Below are positions 55,101 to 63,672 of a stretch of DNA of 64,000 nt, in pieces. The notes below the pieces were generated by a model. It worked only from the letters and a program-made list of their open reading frames with translations, had not been told where the DNA came from and did not search any database. Both the position numbers and the translations under genes were made by a program. The DNA lies in assembly GCA_024734555.1 (NCBI GenBank), contig JANPWX010000081.1, forward strand, positions 3,957,888-4,021,887, written 5' to 3'. Numbering within the stretch: position 1 is the stretch's first letter; each line of letters begins with the position of its first letter. The DNA comes from Trochalopteron elliotii (lineage: Eukaryota; Chordata; Aves; Passeriformes; Leiothrichidae).

Positions 55101-58100
55101 GTTCTTAAAGGATATGATGTTGTAATTCCCCAGGAGCAACTTTGATAAATTTAGAGTGTGTCTTACATTCTGTATCCAACCGAAGTCATGCAGGGGGACA
55201 GTCCTTAAAGTGACTTTGAGGAGGGAAGATTGCAATCGTTTGCACATGTAAATTGGAACTGATGTATGAAAGTGATGCCTTCAAAATGCTGCAATTTAAA
55301 ATTAAATTATGATGCTTTCATGTGTAAATATGTACTTAATATTAAATTAATTCAGAATTTTCAAGTTAACATAGTACCTACTGGTAGGCTTGTTGAAGAA
55401 GGGTATTCTACAAAAGGAAAATCTGCAAGACGGCTTAAGGTTCCCTTTCTTCAAGACTTGCCCTAAACTAGGTAAGGACTGTATCTCCAGAGCGTTTTCC
55501 ACTCAGGAAAATTTGGAAATGGAAATCAGAACAATTCTTTAAAATGCAAAATCAAAACCTTGTTTTGGTCCTTGGAATTATCTGTGATTAGTACAACACA
55601 AAGCTCTGAAAAAGTGTCTGACCTTTTAAAAGGCAGAAATCCAGAACTACTCTTTATTAAATTCTGGCTTCAAATCCATCTTTTCAAATGAACATCACCA
55701 TCTTATGGTGGAAACTGAGATACCACTAGCCCATGAAAGATATTACTTTTCCCTAAACTTCTTCAAAACTGTAAGGAGAAAGAGATCATTTTAACACTAG
55801 ACAGCTTATTTCAAGGAAATGGATGACTAATGCTGTTGGTATCTTCCATTTTTGAAGCTCAGTCTTCCATACTATTAATACCACCACAGCAGGATGTTCT
55901 AACACCATTTTTCAGTTAGACAACCTTTACTCCACAGACACTTTCTCAGCTCCATCTCTCAGGTAACAACTTCAAAAAAATCATCCAGCAGATCTGCTAT
56001 GTCTGTGGGATGTGGAAGATGGAAAATATCTCTTTACCTCAGAATATTCTTGATGTCCTTCATAAACTCTCAGTACCTTAGTATGATGATGTCACAGCTC
56101 TCCCTTCTCCCTTGCAGTTGAGTGATGAAAATGTAAATATGGCAAATATGGTTATTCACCTTCTACAGGGGCTTTTTTTCACTCCCCATTTATCCAGGGT
56201 ATGTATCTTTCAAGACATTTAGCCCAGCCTGTCTATTGGTGACAGAAGATCTACCTGCTGGTACACACTGAGGCAGAAATCAGGATCTGATCTTATTAAC
56301 ATGTTAAACTCTTTCTGATTAAATCGTGGCATGGGAATAAACTCAGGAAACATGACAGTATGTCATCAAAGCACTTGTGACATTAGTAAATACAGATCTA
56401 AAACAAGAGATTAAAAAATCAACAATAACACAGGTAAATTATTTGGTATTAGGACTCATCTCCCCTCACCTTTTTGAGGTCTGCAGGCAGTATGACATAT
56501 GTGAACACAAAGTATCCAAAGAGTAAGGAAATACGAAATGCTGAAAAAAACCCAGCACATTGTAGCAACACGAGTCAAAACTTCACTGTTCTGACGATTT
56601 TTGGAGGGAGTGGGGGGAAGTGGGGCAGGGAAGGGAATATTTTGCCTTAGTAAAAGTTTGAGGAATAAATTCTGGGGGAATGAATTCAAAGGATGATCAC
56701 AAACCTTACCAATGTAGGTCCAATGTCTCAATCACATTTCTTACTGTACCTTCCTAAGACCACAAAGCCACACACTGAGAAGAACCCCAGACTTTAATAA
56801 ATAAGCCACTGAATACTCACTGAAGAGGTGGGACAGCAGGGACATTTAACAATCTACTACATAAGGAGTCTGCCATCAATAGACCATTGAAAATAAATTT
56901 GGTATGTTTCAAGTGCAATGGTCTGTATGTTTGGGAGTGAATTGCACCTCACACATATTATGGCACATGGGATTCTCAAAACTCTCCCTTTAAGGCATTA
57001 TTTTGTCTTTTATTGCCTGGCTTTATTATTCTTAGTGATGATTAACATGTCTCAAGTGGTTAGCTCAAAATCAGACTGCCATCACAAGCAGAATCTTTGT
57101 GGTAATTTATGGGAAGATACTTTTTCAGTTACTGCACTATGGTTTTAGAAGTCTGAATAGCCAGGAAGAAGAACCAGAATTTTTAACTCAGCATAAATTT
57201 GATATAACTGGAGATTATATAGTGAAGTGATTATTTAGAATACTAACATTTTTAAAGTACTGTTTAACTTCTAATTTGAAGATAAATGATATTTGCTTTA
57301 AGACTCACAGTTATCTGGTTATTATAATTACCTTAGTTCAAAGACGTGGCAAAGAAAGAAGCTGAGGTTAAGTGGAGGAGATACTTAGAATAATCTAGTC
57401 TAAGAGTTGAATAAGGAAATAATTCCAAAGGGCAAAGAGACAAGAATAACTCAAGAAGCAAAGTTAAAACAAAAAGAAAACACCACAAAGTAGCTGGTTG
57501 TTAGGCAACTATGAAAAGACACAAAACCACAGAAAAACTTGTACAACCAATAAGAATTTGAAGTTCAGAAAACAACTATTGCTTAATAAATATTTTATTT
57601 TCCTTAGAGAAGATTTTCAAGGAAAGAAAATGCTCACAATTTTTACATGCACAGAAGGTTGCTACTAGGAGTGACCTCTCTGATGGAGAGAGTAAAAAAT
57701 GGTGGACTTTAAAGCATACAGAAAGTATCAGTGAAACTTTACAGTGGTGAAGGTGGAGAAGAACTAAGATTACCCAGGTCATGAAGTCTTTATTAGTAAA
57801 TAACTTTGAAAAATATCCTAGAGGAATGGCTGTTTTCCTCAAGAAAACAAGTTATTTCTACCAAGTTACATGTAACACACCCTCGTATTCCACAAAATGT
57901 ATCAAAACACCCTCATTCACTGCCATCACCTTTAGCCTACATAAATTGAATTGTGATACTTTGTTAACAAACACAGAGTTAAGACAGTGTTAAACTAATG
58001 ATCTCAAATTATTGAGACCTACTAACCCTCCCTGCTTCCTCCTACTTCATAGAACTTCTAAAATTACTTAAATTAAGAGGTTTTTTCCCCAAGGACTACT

Positions 58101-61100
58101 GCTTTTTTGTAAAGGACTACTGTTTTTCTCCATTTTTCATATCTGCCTTTATTTCTACTTACAACTTTTTTCTATCTTTGTCTACCTATGTCCTAACTTT
58201 GGAAAAATCCAGAGGGAACCTTGGTTTTGATTATCAACTTATAAGGTCTCAGATCAGAAACAAAAAATATTGCTCATTCCTATTACGCTGGCATATAAAG
58301 CTAAGGGTAATCATGGAAAAAAAGGATCTTTAGATTTCCCTGTAGGCTCTCTGGAAGGTCAGGAAAATCATCAGTAATATTAAAGGATAGACAAAAAAAC
58401 CACTATAAAGCATGTTAACAAGGGAAAGAATGGGAAAGAGAACAGAAGGGAAAGATGCCTTATGTTAGAAGAGCCACCAATACCAATTGCTTGAAAAAAA
58501 TTTTAAAAAGGATACGGTAAAATAACCTAGAAATTTTTATTCTGCCTCTTGGCAGGAAACAGCATTCACTGGCCAGGTTTTGCATAGTGCTGCACGTTTC
58601 AGGAGTGTAAACTGTGACTTATGTGAGGAAATCACTTGCCAGGTGAACAGCTTGGGTAGCTGTGTCACACAAATATTTTAACATGTCTGAAAAGGCAAAA
58701 GCTAGCTCAGAAGTCATGTACACACAGTCACAGCTGATATACCCTTGGCACAATAGGTTAAGTTATATTCAGATGATTTCCAGCCAGGAAATTCCTTAAA
58801 ATGATACCAAAGTGTTTTCCTGTTCTACATCAGAATGAAAACAAAACATGTAAAATAGCTTATAAATATATGCATTTAATAGTTATTTTTCTTCAGAGGA
58901 AACATAATTGCTCAGAGTTGGGGGATTTTTCTTTTTTTTTTTTTTTTAATAGGTGATGTTTTACTAAATAAATTATATTCATAAATTTAACATTTTGGCT
59001 GTTAATAACTCTTTAAAACAGAACATTTGACATCAAAACCTGTAGCCAGAAAAAATCAAATACGAAATTAGTATGACTTTAGGACTGGTAAAAATCTTCT
59101 ACTGAAAAAAAAAACATACCAATGTGTAATTACTTCTTGTTTTCAGCTTTTGTTTCAACAGACAAGTTATTGAATGAAATATGATTGTACATTGGTGAAA
59201 CACAGATTACATAAAGAGTATATTAGATAAGCACAATGACGTGGGACAAGGCTAGAAGTCAAAAATACAAAAAGACAGAAGAAAAGCAGCAGATATTTTT
59301 CAGTCACAGAAGTCTGCTCACAAATATGGCACTCAGTTATTGCAAATGCTTTTTAATTCTAAGTCTTAGCAGCAAAGACCTGTTAAAGGTCCTTAACAAT
59401 CCTCCAGGTGTAATGTGCTGGGGTGAAATATACTTCATGTTCTTTATTGTGAAATTCCAAGCCTTATTTTATTATTATCAACGTAACATATTAAAAATAA
59501 GCTCACTGAAGACAAAGTGAACCCAATTTTCTAGTGCTGTGTCACAAAAGCAAATAACTGCTCTTATGAGTTGCAGCACACGGAGCACAAGCCTTTCCCT
59601 TGACAAATACCATTCAATCAACTGAATTATAGAATTTACCTTGCAACTGTAAAATCAATTGCACCATTTCCCTAAAAGTTTTATATCCCCAGCTTGCAAT
59701 TCAGCACTTTAAAAAAATAAAAAAAAATACCAAGAGGACCCAAGAAATGCTGAGTACAACATATCTTCATTTCTATTACAGAATGTAATTAGCAGTCAAA
59801 GATTTTATCCCTTCTAGCTACCAGGAAACTAAATTGACATTTCCTTGAATATACATGCATTTTTAACTGAACCTTTGAGTTAAATTTGATTTTATTACAT
59901 GAACCTACATGAGACTTCAGTGAGAAGGCAGGTCACTTGCAGACAGGGTTCACTTTTAAATTCTCTACTATACTCAGGCAGGCTCAGTGTATGCAGTTTC
60001 CTTAAAAACATGCTAATGCCTATTTCCTATGTGAACACAGCCCATAATTTCAAAAATTATACTCGTGCACCCCAATGAGTGATTCCTGACTGCCATTATT
60101 AGAAAAAAAAATTATTCTGTATTTACAGATAAAAAATATTTTTTTCCAAAACACTGGAGGTTTGCTAAAAAAATCAAATTAACCAAAAGCATTTTATCAA
60201 CCCTAATACAGTCTTACTGCAGTGTTTCATAGGAACACAGCTAGGCAAATGCAAAGGCATGAAAACTGACAACTGTCTAGTTCTCTTTTTCAGTATAACC
60301 CTTTTACTTTAAAATGACCTTTCAAGTTCATTGGGATTTGGATAACTTTCCTTTCTAAGCTCTGTCAGAGAGTAGGCATTTCATCTTATTCTCCTAAGGA
60401 AAGGCAAAAAGACAACACAAAACAAGATCACACACACAGAAGAGGAAACATTTTTTCTGGGATTAAAAAAAAATATGTCTTCCCTGAAAGAGGTATTAAG
60501 GATTTCTGCTGAGTGCCCAGGTCATTTTAGGAAAATGACGTTTATTTCTCTATACATCCATAAAATACAAAATCAGTTATATGAAATAGCATCCTGAACA
60601 CAATGATGAAGTGGGCAGATTTTCATTAGATTTCAGAAATCATAATGTAGAGTTGTGTGAGCAATTTATGTCTTCAATAATAAAAAGAAACTATGAAGTT
60701 AAATTCCATTAATCTTCAAATAGAAGATCTTTATGTTCACGCAATTCCATGCTAATAAAACCAACCCTTCATTAATTTCATGGACATTGTCTGCCATATT
60801 TGCAGTAGCTGAACTTTATAAGGTTGTTCTTACTAATTTCTGAATATATTGCTGGGAAAATAAGGCGTACACAACCAATAAACCCAAAAAAGTTAGTGAA
60901 AGCAATCCTGAAATTCTTTCTAACATTCAATAATAATTAACGTATATATCCCATCATGAAAGAAGAAAAATTTATGTTATTTAGGAAGAATTTACTTTAA
61001 TATATTACCAGACATACCAATCACATTTTTGTAATTAATTCTACATTTCAAAAAACTTCACACACACATACACTCACTCTCTGATGACAGTGTATAAACT

Positions 61101-61190
61101 ATCATCTGTCTTTTGCCACAGTGGGAAACAGTAATTCCCTAATGCTTCAAATTCCATAGTTACATACATAGGTATAGAACAATTAGGACT
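6595..61190 (-). CDS. CFAP47: CFAP47-like ASH-domain gene, internal part (10 exons found)
   Basis: A minus-strand multi-exon gene, read from high to low coordinates. Exons are 61190-61078, 59646-59507, 48452-48355, 38949-38790, 28593-28418, 26220-26113, 22565-22454, 15423-15319, 13735-13579 and 6690-6595. All have GT-AG borders. Phases chain as 0-2, 2-1, 1-0, (gap 0-2), 2-0, 0-2, 2-2, 2-0, 0-0, 0-1, 1-1. The roughly 420-residue product repeats the ASH/MSP pattern: an NPT strand ([27 protein letters not shown]), a CPSALG-type loop and a GEFWYALKF or FGERIFYL closing strand. ASH proteins of this size are ciliary axoneme components; CFAP47 is a sperm-flagellum and cilium protein of the central-apparatus class. 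The CFAP47 name rests on remembered family motifs and the very large introns; HYDIN, CFAP65 or CFAP74 are alternatives. No start codon, stop codon or promoter lies in the window. Confidence 0.78.
6691..13578 (-). other. Intron between 13.6 and 6.6 kb exons
   Basis: A 6.9-kb intron with phase 1 on both sides. It contains one degraded CR1 reverse-transcriptase fragment at about 10990-11440. Elsewhere I see only AT-rich unique sequence. The plus-strand open frames at 11467-12161 have no recognisable protein content and overlap open frames on the other strand. Confidence 0.8.
10990..11440 (-). mobile_element. Old CR1 LINE fragment with RT remnant
   Basis: On the minus strand 11202-11011 translates to a CR1 reverse-transcriptase piece containing [12 protein letters not shown] and TFINDMDD, the PQGS and F-INDL motifs of the RT domain. 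Flanking sequence on both sides matches the CR1 consensus order remembered from bird genomes. This includes the segment around 11350-11410 equivalent to the part between the thumb and the RT active site. The copy is truncated and diverged and cannot encode an active enzyme. Confidence 0.8.
13579..13735 (-). CDS. CFAP47: Exon, ASH closing strand plus next NPT strand
   Basis: This 157-nt exon runs from phase 0 to phase 1, with an acceptor ending tcattcacag and a gtacag donor. It encodes [19 protein letters not shown], then [18 protein letters not shown] and [15 protein letters not shown]. It finishes the domain begun at 22.5 kb and opens the next one with another N-P-T strand. An AG 28 bases inside (after acctgacag) could be mistaken for the acceptor, but it would cut off the closing strand and break the phase with the 15.4 kb exon. 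Confidence 0.95.
13736..15318 (-). other. Intron between 15.4 and 13.6 kb exons
   Basis: A 1.6-kb phase-0 intron. It has a strong T-rich stretch on the plus strand at 13750-13880 and a 15-base A run at about 14613. No repeat or exon is recognised. A 16-codon open segment near 14530-14590 (minus) has a reasonable acceptor but no good donor. Confidence 0.8.
15319..15423 (-). CDS. CFAP47: Exon, ASH domain middle (VKFCPSALG)
   Basis: This 105-nt, 35-codon symmetric exon (phase 0 to 0) has a long pyrimidine-rich acceptor ending gtttgtacag and a gtatga donor. It encodes [19 protein letters not shown], then [16 protein letters not shown]. The pattern L-P-P-H-S, V-x-F-x-P-S-x-L-G and then A-x-I-x-F-x-C is the textbook middle of an ASH domain, and it sits exactly between the NPT half at 22.5 kb and the closing half at 13.6 kb. 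Because the exon is symmetric, skipping it would keep the frame but remove the domain core. No ATG occurs at its start, so ATG-based ORF scans miss it. Confidence 0.95.
16405..16495 (+). repeat. Imperfect tandem duplication carrying CCAAT boxes
   Basis: Two units, from 16407 and from 16456, both open with ccaatcagag and close with gtgtgtgattgat. The second unit has a slightly longer middle. Each carries a perfect CCAAT box in the favoured NF-Y context (ccaatcag). Confidence 0.7.
16490..16534 (+). repeat. (GATT)n microsatellite
   Basis: About eleven uninterrupted tgat/gatt units. It lies at the end of two copies of a longer duplicated block that each start ccaatcaga and end gtgtgtgattgat, so the microsatellite probably expanded from the second copy. 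Confidence 0.92.
18589..18621. repeat. Perfect 12-bp inverted repeat
   Basis: The arms atatatgtgtat and atacacatatat are exact reverse complements with a 9-base loop. They are entirely AT/GT alternating, so this is likely a microsatellite-derived hairpin. Confidence 0.8.
20000..20443 (+). mobile_element. CR1 LINE, 5'-truncated 3' end
   Basis: Plus-strand CR1 3' region, with cagttctgggctccccag, gagagggtc, ggtctggagcatctc, gagctgggcctgttcag, aacttctttcctgtgagggtga and the terminal ggttggattagatggtc followed by attctgtgattttggg. Compared with the remembered consensus it has at least one internal deletion near the sequence before cagtgacagg. Open frames across it on both strands are CR1 noise, not genes. 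Confidence 0.92.
21373..21455 (-). mobile_element. CR1 3'-terminal scrap
   Basis: The string aatcataaaattgtggaata followed by gttggacgggacc is the reverse complement of the CR1 terminal segment. Only about 80 bases are recognisable. Confidence 0.6.
22454..22565 (-). CDS. CFAP47: Exon, ASH domain N-terminal half (LANPTHETL)
   Basis: This 112-nt exon runs from phase 2 to phase 0, with an acceptor ending ttttttccag. It encodes [18 protein letters not shown], then [19 protein letters not shown]. Two donors overlap at its end: gtgagt (used here) and gtaaga four bases further on. Only gtgagt gives phase 0, which matches the 15.4 kb exon. Use of the second would add four bases and shift the frame. 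The content is a standard ASH start: hydrophobic strand, NPT, an L-V-L strand and a D-P-x-H-F loop. Confidence 0.95.
22566..26112 (-). other. Intron between 26.1 and 22.5 kb exons
   Basis: A 3.5-kb phase-2 intron. One CR1 fragment lies at 24605-24840. The rest is AT-rich unique sequence in which I see no other element. Confidence 0.85.
24605..24840 (-). mobile_element. CR1 LINE fragment
   Basis: The reverse complement carries CR1 3'-half landmarks: ccagttctgggctcc, aaggagctactggagagggtcc, gaggaggggtctggagcatctc and the following gagattgtgagagctgtgcc region. Both ends are truncated and the true 3' terminus is missing. Confidence 0.85.
26113..26220 (-). CDS. CFAP47: Exon, ASH closing strands (GEFWYALKF)
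   Basis: This 108-nt exon runs from phase 2 to phase 2, with an acceptor ending gtttttag and a consensus gtaagt donor. It encodes [17 protein letters not shown], the linker [13 protein letters not shown] and the start of the next domain, KCELG. The G-E-F-W-Y-x-L signature is the most diagnostic piece in the window for the CFAP47/HYDIN type of ASH repeat. The proline-rich linker is where adjacent domains are hinged. Confidence 0.96.
26221..28417 (-). other. Intron between 28.5 and 26.1 kb exons
   Basis: A 2.2-kb phase-2 intron. It contains an A-rich stretch with several G interruptions at 27450-27487 and no recognised repeat or RNA gene. Confidence 0.85.
28418..28593 (-). CDS. CFAP47: Exon, ASH domain core (ITNPTKKDL)
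   Basis: This 176-nt exon runs from phase 0 to phase 2, with an acceptor ending ttctttgtag and a gtatgt donor. It encodes 58 residues: [19 protein letters not shown], then [18 protein letters not shown], then [16 protein letters not shown]. This is a near-complete ASH domain body: NPT strand, an exposed loop, a K-P-K turn and the L-G-x-x-x-G turn before the final strands. The next exon supplies those strands, [14 protein letters not shown], with a Ser codon split across the junction. Confidence 0.96.
32238..32276 (+). repeat. (GTTT)n microsatellite
   Basis: About nine gttt units with one gctt interruption. Confidence 0.85.
33534..34175 (-). mobile_element. CR1 LINE, 3' end plus about 640 bp
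   Basis: Read on the minus strand it ends with the CR1 terminus (reverse complement of atcatagagtcatagaattg and gattggaagagaccttaaa). Upstream it carries ggtgacctaattgtggcc, gagaatggcctcaaactgac and, near 34010-34050, the segment before the 3' UTR. It is 5'-truncated at about 34175. Frames at 33584-33919 and 33591-34174 are spurious. Confidence 0.94.
38790..38949 (-). CDS. CFAP47: Exon, leads into NPT strand of next ASH domain
   Basis: This 160-nt exon runs from phase 2 to phase 0, with an acceptor ending gcatctctag and a gtaagt donor. It encodes 53 residues, including [33 protein letters not shown] and [13 protein letters not shown]. The last part flows directly into [13 protein letters not shown] of the next exon. 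The donor side is firm. The start is less sure: two internal acceptors (after ctatggaaag and after tatgcacag) would give phase-0 starts that could join the 48.4 kb exon directly, dropping the first 17 to 20 residues. Confidence 0.85.
40145..40183 (+). repeat. Poly(T) tract of 39 bases
   Basis: An uninterrupted run of T. On the gene's sense strand it is a 39-base A run. No retroposed gene body or target duplication is recognised beside it. Confidence 0.95.
40674..40717 (-). CDS. Candidate bridging microexon (44 nt)
   Basis: This alternative bridge between the 48.4 and 38.9 kb exons has an acceptor ending tcattctag, a weak gtataa donor, and phase 0 to 2. It encodes [14 protein letters not shown] and completes an Arg codon at the next join. 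It fits the phases, but it is short, its donor is poor and it shows no recognisable ASH motif. A total of about 60 extra residues is expected here, which the 42.8 kb candidate fits better. Confidence 0.27.
41521..42240 (-). mobile_element. CR1 LINE, 3' end plus about 720 bp
   Basis: The minus-strand terminus is the reverse complement of gtgtcacagaattgtttggg followed by ttggacagaac. Further in are cacctgcagtgctgagtcc, ccctgctctggtgacc and, at the far end, the segment equivalent to caagatcctgcacctggctc. The longest CR1 copy in the window. All open frames inside it are noise. Confidence 0.95.
42793..42899 (-). CDS. Candidate bridging exon (SLNTPSI repeat)
   Basis: This is a possible 107-nt exon filling the gap between the 48.4 and 38.9 kb exons. 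The acceptor is strong (tgtctttcag), the donor is gtaaag, and the phase (0 to 2) is exactly what the neighbours need. The 35 encoded residues include SLNTPSI twice, three residues apart, then [19 protein letters not shown]. The protein repeat comes from a roughly 28-base tandem duplication in the DNA. It lacks a clear N-P-T motif. A longer version starting 17 nt earlier also has an excellent acceptor but the wrong phase. It cannot coexist with the 40.7 kb candidate. Confidence 0.33.
42841..42900 (+). repeat. Two-copy tandem repeat of about 28 bases
   Basis: Units attgacggcgtatttaatga and attgatggagtatttaatga recur about 39 bases apart with a similar spacer. The repeat lies inside the candidate exon and gives its duplicated SLNTPSI peptide. 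Confidence 0.75.
43440..43585 (+). repeat. A/C-rich low-complexity tract
   Basis: Almost no T or G over about 140 bases, with runs such as aaaacaaaacaaaacaaaac. Similar patches are at 6195-6262 and 63598-63672. The frames covering it on both strands are compositional artefacts. Confidence 0.85.
44205..44402 (-). mobile_element. CR1 LINE 3'-terminal fragment
   Basis: Begins with catagactcacaggatacac and gttggaagggaccc, then ggtgctgtgaccactgccct and gcctgtgccagtgcccaacc. This is the reverse complement of the CR1 3' end; about 200 bases are kept. Confidence 0.9.
45528..45740 (+). mobile_element. CR1 LINE 3'-terminal fragment
   Basis: Plus-strand CR1 end with ctgcctggggaggtggtgga, gtcaccatctctggatgtg, ttgggcttgatgatcctgg and aggtctcttccaacctaatg, then two attctg repeats. 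The following 130 bases (45741-45870) are GC-rich and not recognised. Confidence 0.93.
48355..48452 (-). CDS. CFAP47: Exon, closing strands of an ASH domain
   Basis: This 98-nt exon has an acceptor ending taacatag and a gtaaga donor, and runs from phase 1 to phase 0. It encodes 32 residues containing [13 protein letters not shown] and [11 protein letters not shown]. Only this frame is open; the other two contain stops. The pattern W-F-S-L-K-I, a proline, then T-I-D-V-x-C, is the usual end of one ASH domain and lead-in to the next. It matches FWYALKF through DIKCELG in the 26.1 kb exon. By that comparison the next exon should carry an NPT-type strand, which I could not find. Confidence 0.88.
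48453..59506 (-). other. Intron between 59.5 and 48.4 kb exons
   Basis: An 11.1-kb phase-1 intron, the longest here. It contains a small CR1 end at 50355-50438 and otherwise AT-rich unique sequence. A 71-nt segment at about 56470-56540 (minus) has very good splice sites and is open in all three frames, but it is not needed by the phase chain. A (CCCTAA)-like dimer at 55014-55025 is too short to matter. Confidence 0.8.
50355..50438 (+). mobile_element. CR1 3'-terminal scrap
   Basis: The terminal block gaggttggaaccagacaact, then ggtcccttccaagccaaacc and tctatgattctgc is the CR1 end on the plus strand. The rest of the element is absent. Confidence 0.8.
59507..59646 (-). CDS. CFAP47: Exon, helical/ASH segment ending ENWVHFVF
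   Basis: This 140-nt exon is open across 46 codons (phase 2 to 1), with an acceptor ending gattttacag and a gtgagc donor. It encodes [18 protein letters not shown] and then [19 protein letters not shown]. When joined to the 48.4 kb exon, its last strand gives [17 protein letters not shown]. That aligns by eye with [17 protein letters not shown] from the 26.1 kb exon, so the join looks genuine. The first half is more helix-like than an ordinary ASH domain. A second acceptor 42 nt inside the exon, ending ctataattcag, would also keep an open frame but in a different phase. Confidence 0.72.
59647..61077 (-). other. Intron between 61.1 and 59.5 kb exons
   Basis: A 1.4-kb phase-2 intron with no repeat recognised. 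Two tiny segments with good splice sites, at 60127-60164 and about 60217-60239 (minus), were considered as microexons. They are unnecessary, since the phase chain closes without them. Confidence 0.7.
61078..61190 (-). CDS. CFAP47: Exon, ASH-like strand with [13 protein letters not shown]
   Basis: This 113-nt exon starts in phase 0 after a pyrimidine-rich acceptor ending gggtag and ends in phase 2 at a gtgagt donor. It encodes 37 residues including [17 protein letters not shown] and [11 protein letters not shown]. An in-frame TAG just upstream of the exon and TGA just past the donor confine the frame to these borders. The alternating hydrophobic pattern followed by a glycine fits the closing strands of an ASH domain. 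It is the most upstream exon I can support, so the coding sequence continues beyond 61190 in exons I did not find. The join to the next exon completes an Asp codon. Confidence 0.8.
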
Positions 61191-61888
61191 CTACCCACAG
61201 AGAAAGCAAAATAAATATTTTGAGAGAGACAATACAGACCATAACAAATAAAGCACTGCAATGGACAAGAAATATCTATTGTCTGCTCTGTAAAAATGTG
61301 GGAGGTCCTTTGCTAGTTAGTTCAGCAAATCGACCTCATAACTGAATGTGTGTGAAGGCAGGAGTGCCCAGTGTCTGGGATAAACTAAAAGCCAGAATCC
61401 TGTTTTGGAAATTTTTTTTGCATCTGCTATAGAAATAAAAGTCCTCAGCAAATTCCAGCAGGAGGCTACTGAGGGGACAAGAGGATTTAAGATAGGCACG
61501 ACATGATCCATCAGAAAACATTGATATGAACTGAGACATTTATTAACAAAAAAATTACTTACACAACTATAATGTTCTAATCACAAATGGTCTTCAAGAA
61601 TAACCTATTTCTGGCTTCAAAGGTGGACAGTGACTGGAGTACATGGTGCAAGCTTGTCTAGTTACAAAAGTCGAGCTCTACTTGTAATAAAATAATAATA
61701 ATAGCAACAGGAAGAAGAAGAAGCAATTAAATTGGTAGGAGAAATGTGCTTTATTTTCTCCTCCTTTGGAGAAATGTGCTTTATTCTCTTCTCACTGGGA
61801 ATTACACTCCCTGTCATCTTAAAAACATAATTTGGATTCAATCTAATATTTTAATTGATATTTCTGAATTGCAGGACTTTCAGAAACT

Positions 61889-61889
61889 A

Positions 61890-61944
<55 letters not shown>

Positions 61945-61947
61945 ATA
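61889..61947 (+). repeat. (AAAT)n microsatellite
   Basis: About fourteen uninterrupted aaat units, a pure array and therefore probably length-polymorphic. Confidence 0.96.
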
Positions 61948-63597
61948 CTTTGCTCTGGATTTGTAAATCTATTTATAAATTAGCTTAACTGTTGGATTGT
62001 CCAAACAGGCTCTGAGAATATTTATTCAATTCTTTCCTCTGCTTGAGGGACTAAACAAAAACCTTGAAGGAAGCTTCTTCTCTCCCTCAGACAATATTGT
62101 TGAAGATGCAGTAATTTGAATGTCAAGTATCTTGGGGAGAATATAATTTCTTTTGTGTGCATGAAAGAATTATTTGAATGTTTCATAATATTTAGATTAT
62201 TGTAAAAGATTCAAGTCATTACTCATCTAGAAAAAAACCTTCCACATTGTAAGACTTTTTTAAAAATCGCATATTTGATTTGACTCTACTTCCTATGAAC
62301 TGTCTCATGTATTAGGCCACAAAGTTTGACTTTTTCCTGTTTTCTGGCTCAGTGAATACTGTCACAGGTCACAGAAATTGAAACAGGATGACAGAGGAGA
62401 GTGATGGGGACCTTCCCTCTGTCCTCTCCGCACCTCATTATCTCCAGCCTCAGACATGCCCATATGACTGTGAGGAACTGGTAAATATTAGTGCCCTTTT
62501 TAATTACCATTATGTACTCTCTGTGTGTTTATAATTCATTACTTGCTAAAGGGTAAAATAATAATTGTTTGTACGCATGACAAGGTAGGAAAGGCAAAAT
62601 GATGACTTGGAAAGAGCATGTCAAACACTCCAGCATAACAACAAAGGCACTGGCTGTAGAGACACTGCTGCTCTGTTGCTCATTTCCTCCTGTTTCAAAA
62701 AGGTTATTTTTTTACATCGCTCTGAATGTTTTCTGTCACAGACAAATAGTAAGGGCTTACACCTGGACCTGTCATGTGAGCTGCACTCATTATTTCTGCT
62801 AGGGATTTTGTTTTTCAGAATATTTTTTATTAAATGGGCTTTTAATTGATGAAATTCCATACATACACATTTGAGGTCTGCCAGACGTGACAGAATGATG
62901 TGTTTCTCAGCAATGCAGTTTACAGCCTATACAGACTTTCAAAAACAAGCATAATGCACATCACAGACATTTAAATTGGGTAATAAAATTTAATCTCTTT
63001 ATATGCAAATGCATCCTACATGCTATGATATCCAAAAATATACAGATGTACAGGTTTACAAGAGCAGTGACTAATTAGTGGTTAGTGCAGATGCAACATT
63101 ACCTGCCTTCTCAGCATAACAATATTACAACACCTGCTGCAGGAAGGGTGATGCAACCTAAAGTTCATCAGCAGCCTCACTTTGTGAGCAATTAGATTGC
63201 TCTTGTTATTAATTTTAAATGGGCTACCGTGCATTGTTTACACAGATTTTTAATTGCACACAGTACCATGCCCCACAAAATTCCATGTGGGCCTTAGCTC
63301 CTTTAAGCATTGCTATATCTGAATTATTTCAAAACATGTTAGTTTACTGGGAGAATCAAGCTGTTCTGAGTCTCAAAAGGGCACAGGAAAATTCATAACA
63401 TCCAGCAGACTGCAGTACTGCAGCAGGGCACCTACTGAGAAAGCTAGCAGTAATTGAACAATCTTTTAGACAAAGGAAAAAGGCACAAAACAGTCTAATA
63501 CTTAATGTTCTACATATGCAACACCATTCCCCAAAGCTTGTATGCGTTGGCATAAGTATAGCTGCAAATGAGAAAAAGCTATAAAAAATCACAGTAA

Positions 63598-63672
63598 AAC
63601 AAACAAACAAACAAACACTCAAAAAACAAAACCAAAAACAAAACCAACAAAAACCCTACAAACAAACCAAAC
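63598..63672 (+). repeat. (CAAA)n and A/C-rich tract
   Basis: Starts with five caaa units and decays into irregular A/C-rich sequence with almost no G or T. Confidence 0.85.

Noticed and set aside
56470..56540. 71-nt segment with strong splice sites on the minus strand
   Set aside because: All three frames are open so the signal is weak, and the join from 59.5 to 48.4 kb already makes a good ASH strand pair ([15 protein letters not shown]).
60127..60164. 38-nt microexon candidate ([12 protein letters not shown])
   Set aside because: Phase-compatible only with a chain that truncates the 59.5 kb exon; the longer 140-nt exon explains the region without it.
63500..63580. Very strong minus-strand acceptor (tctcatttgcag) followed by an open frame with FGEW
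   Set aside because: No good donor gives the phase 0 needed for the 61.1 kb exon; left as unsupported.
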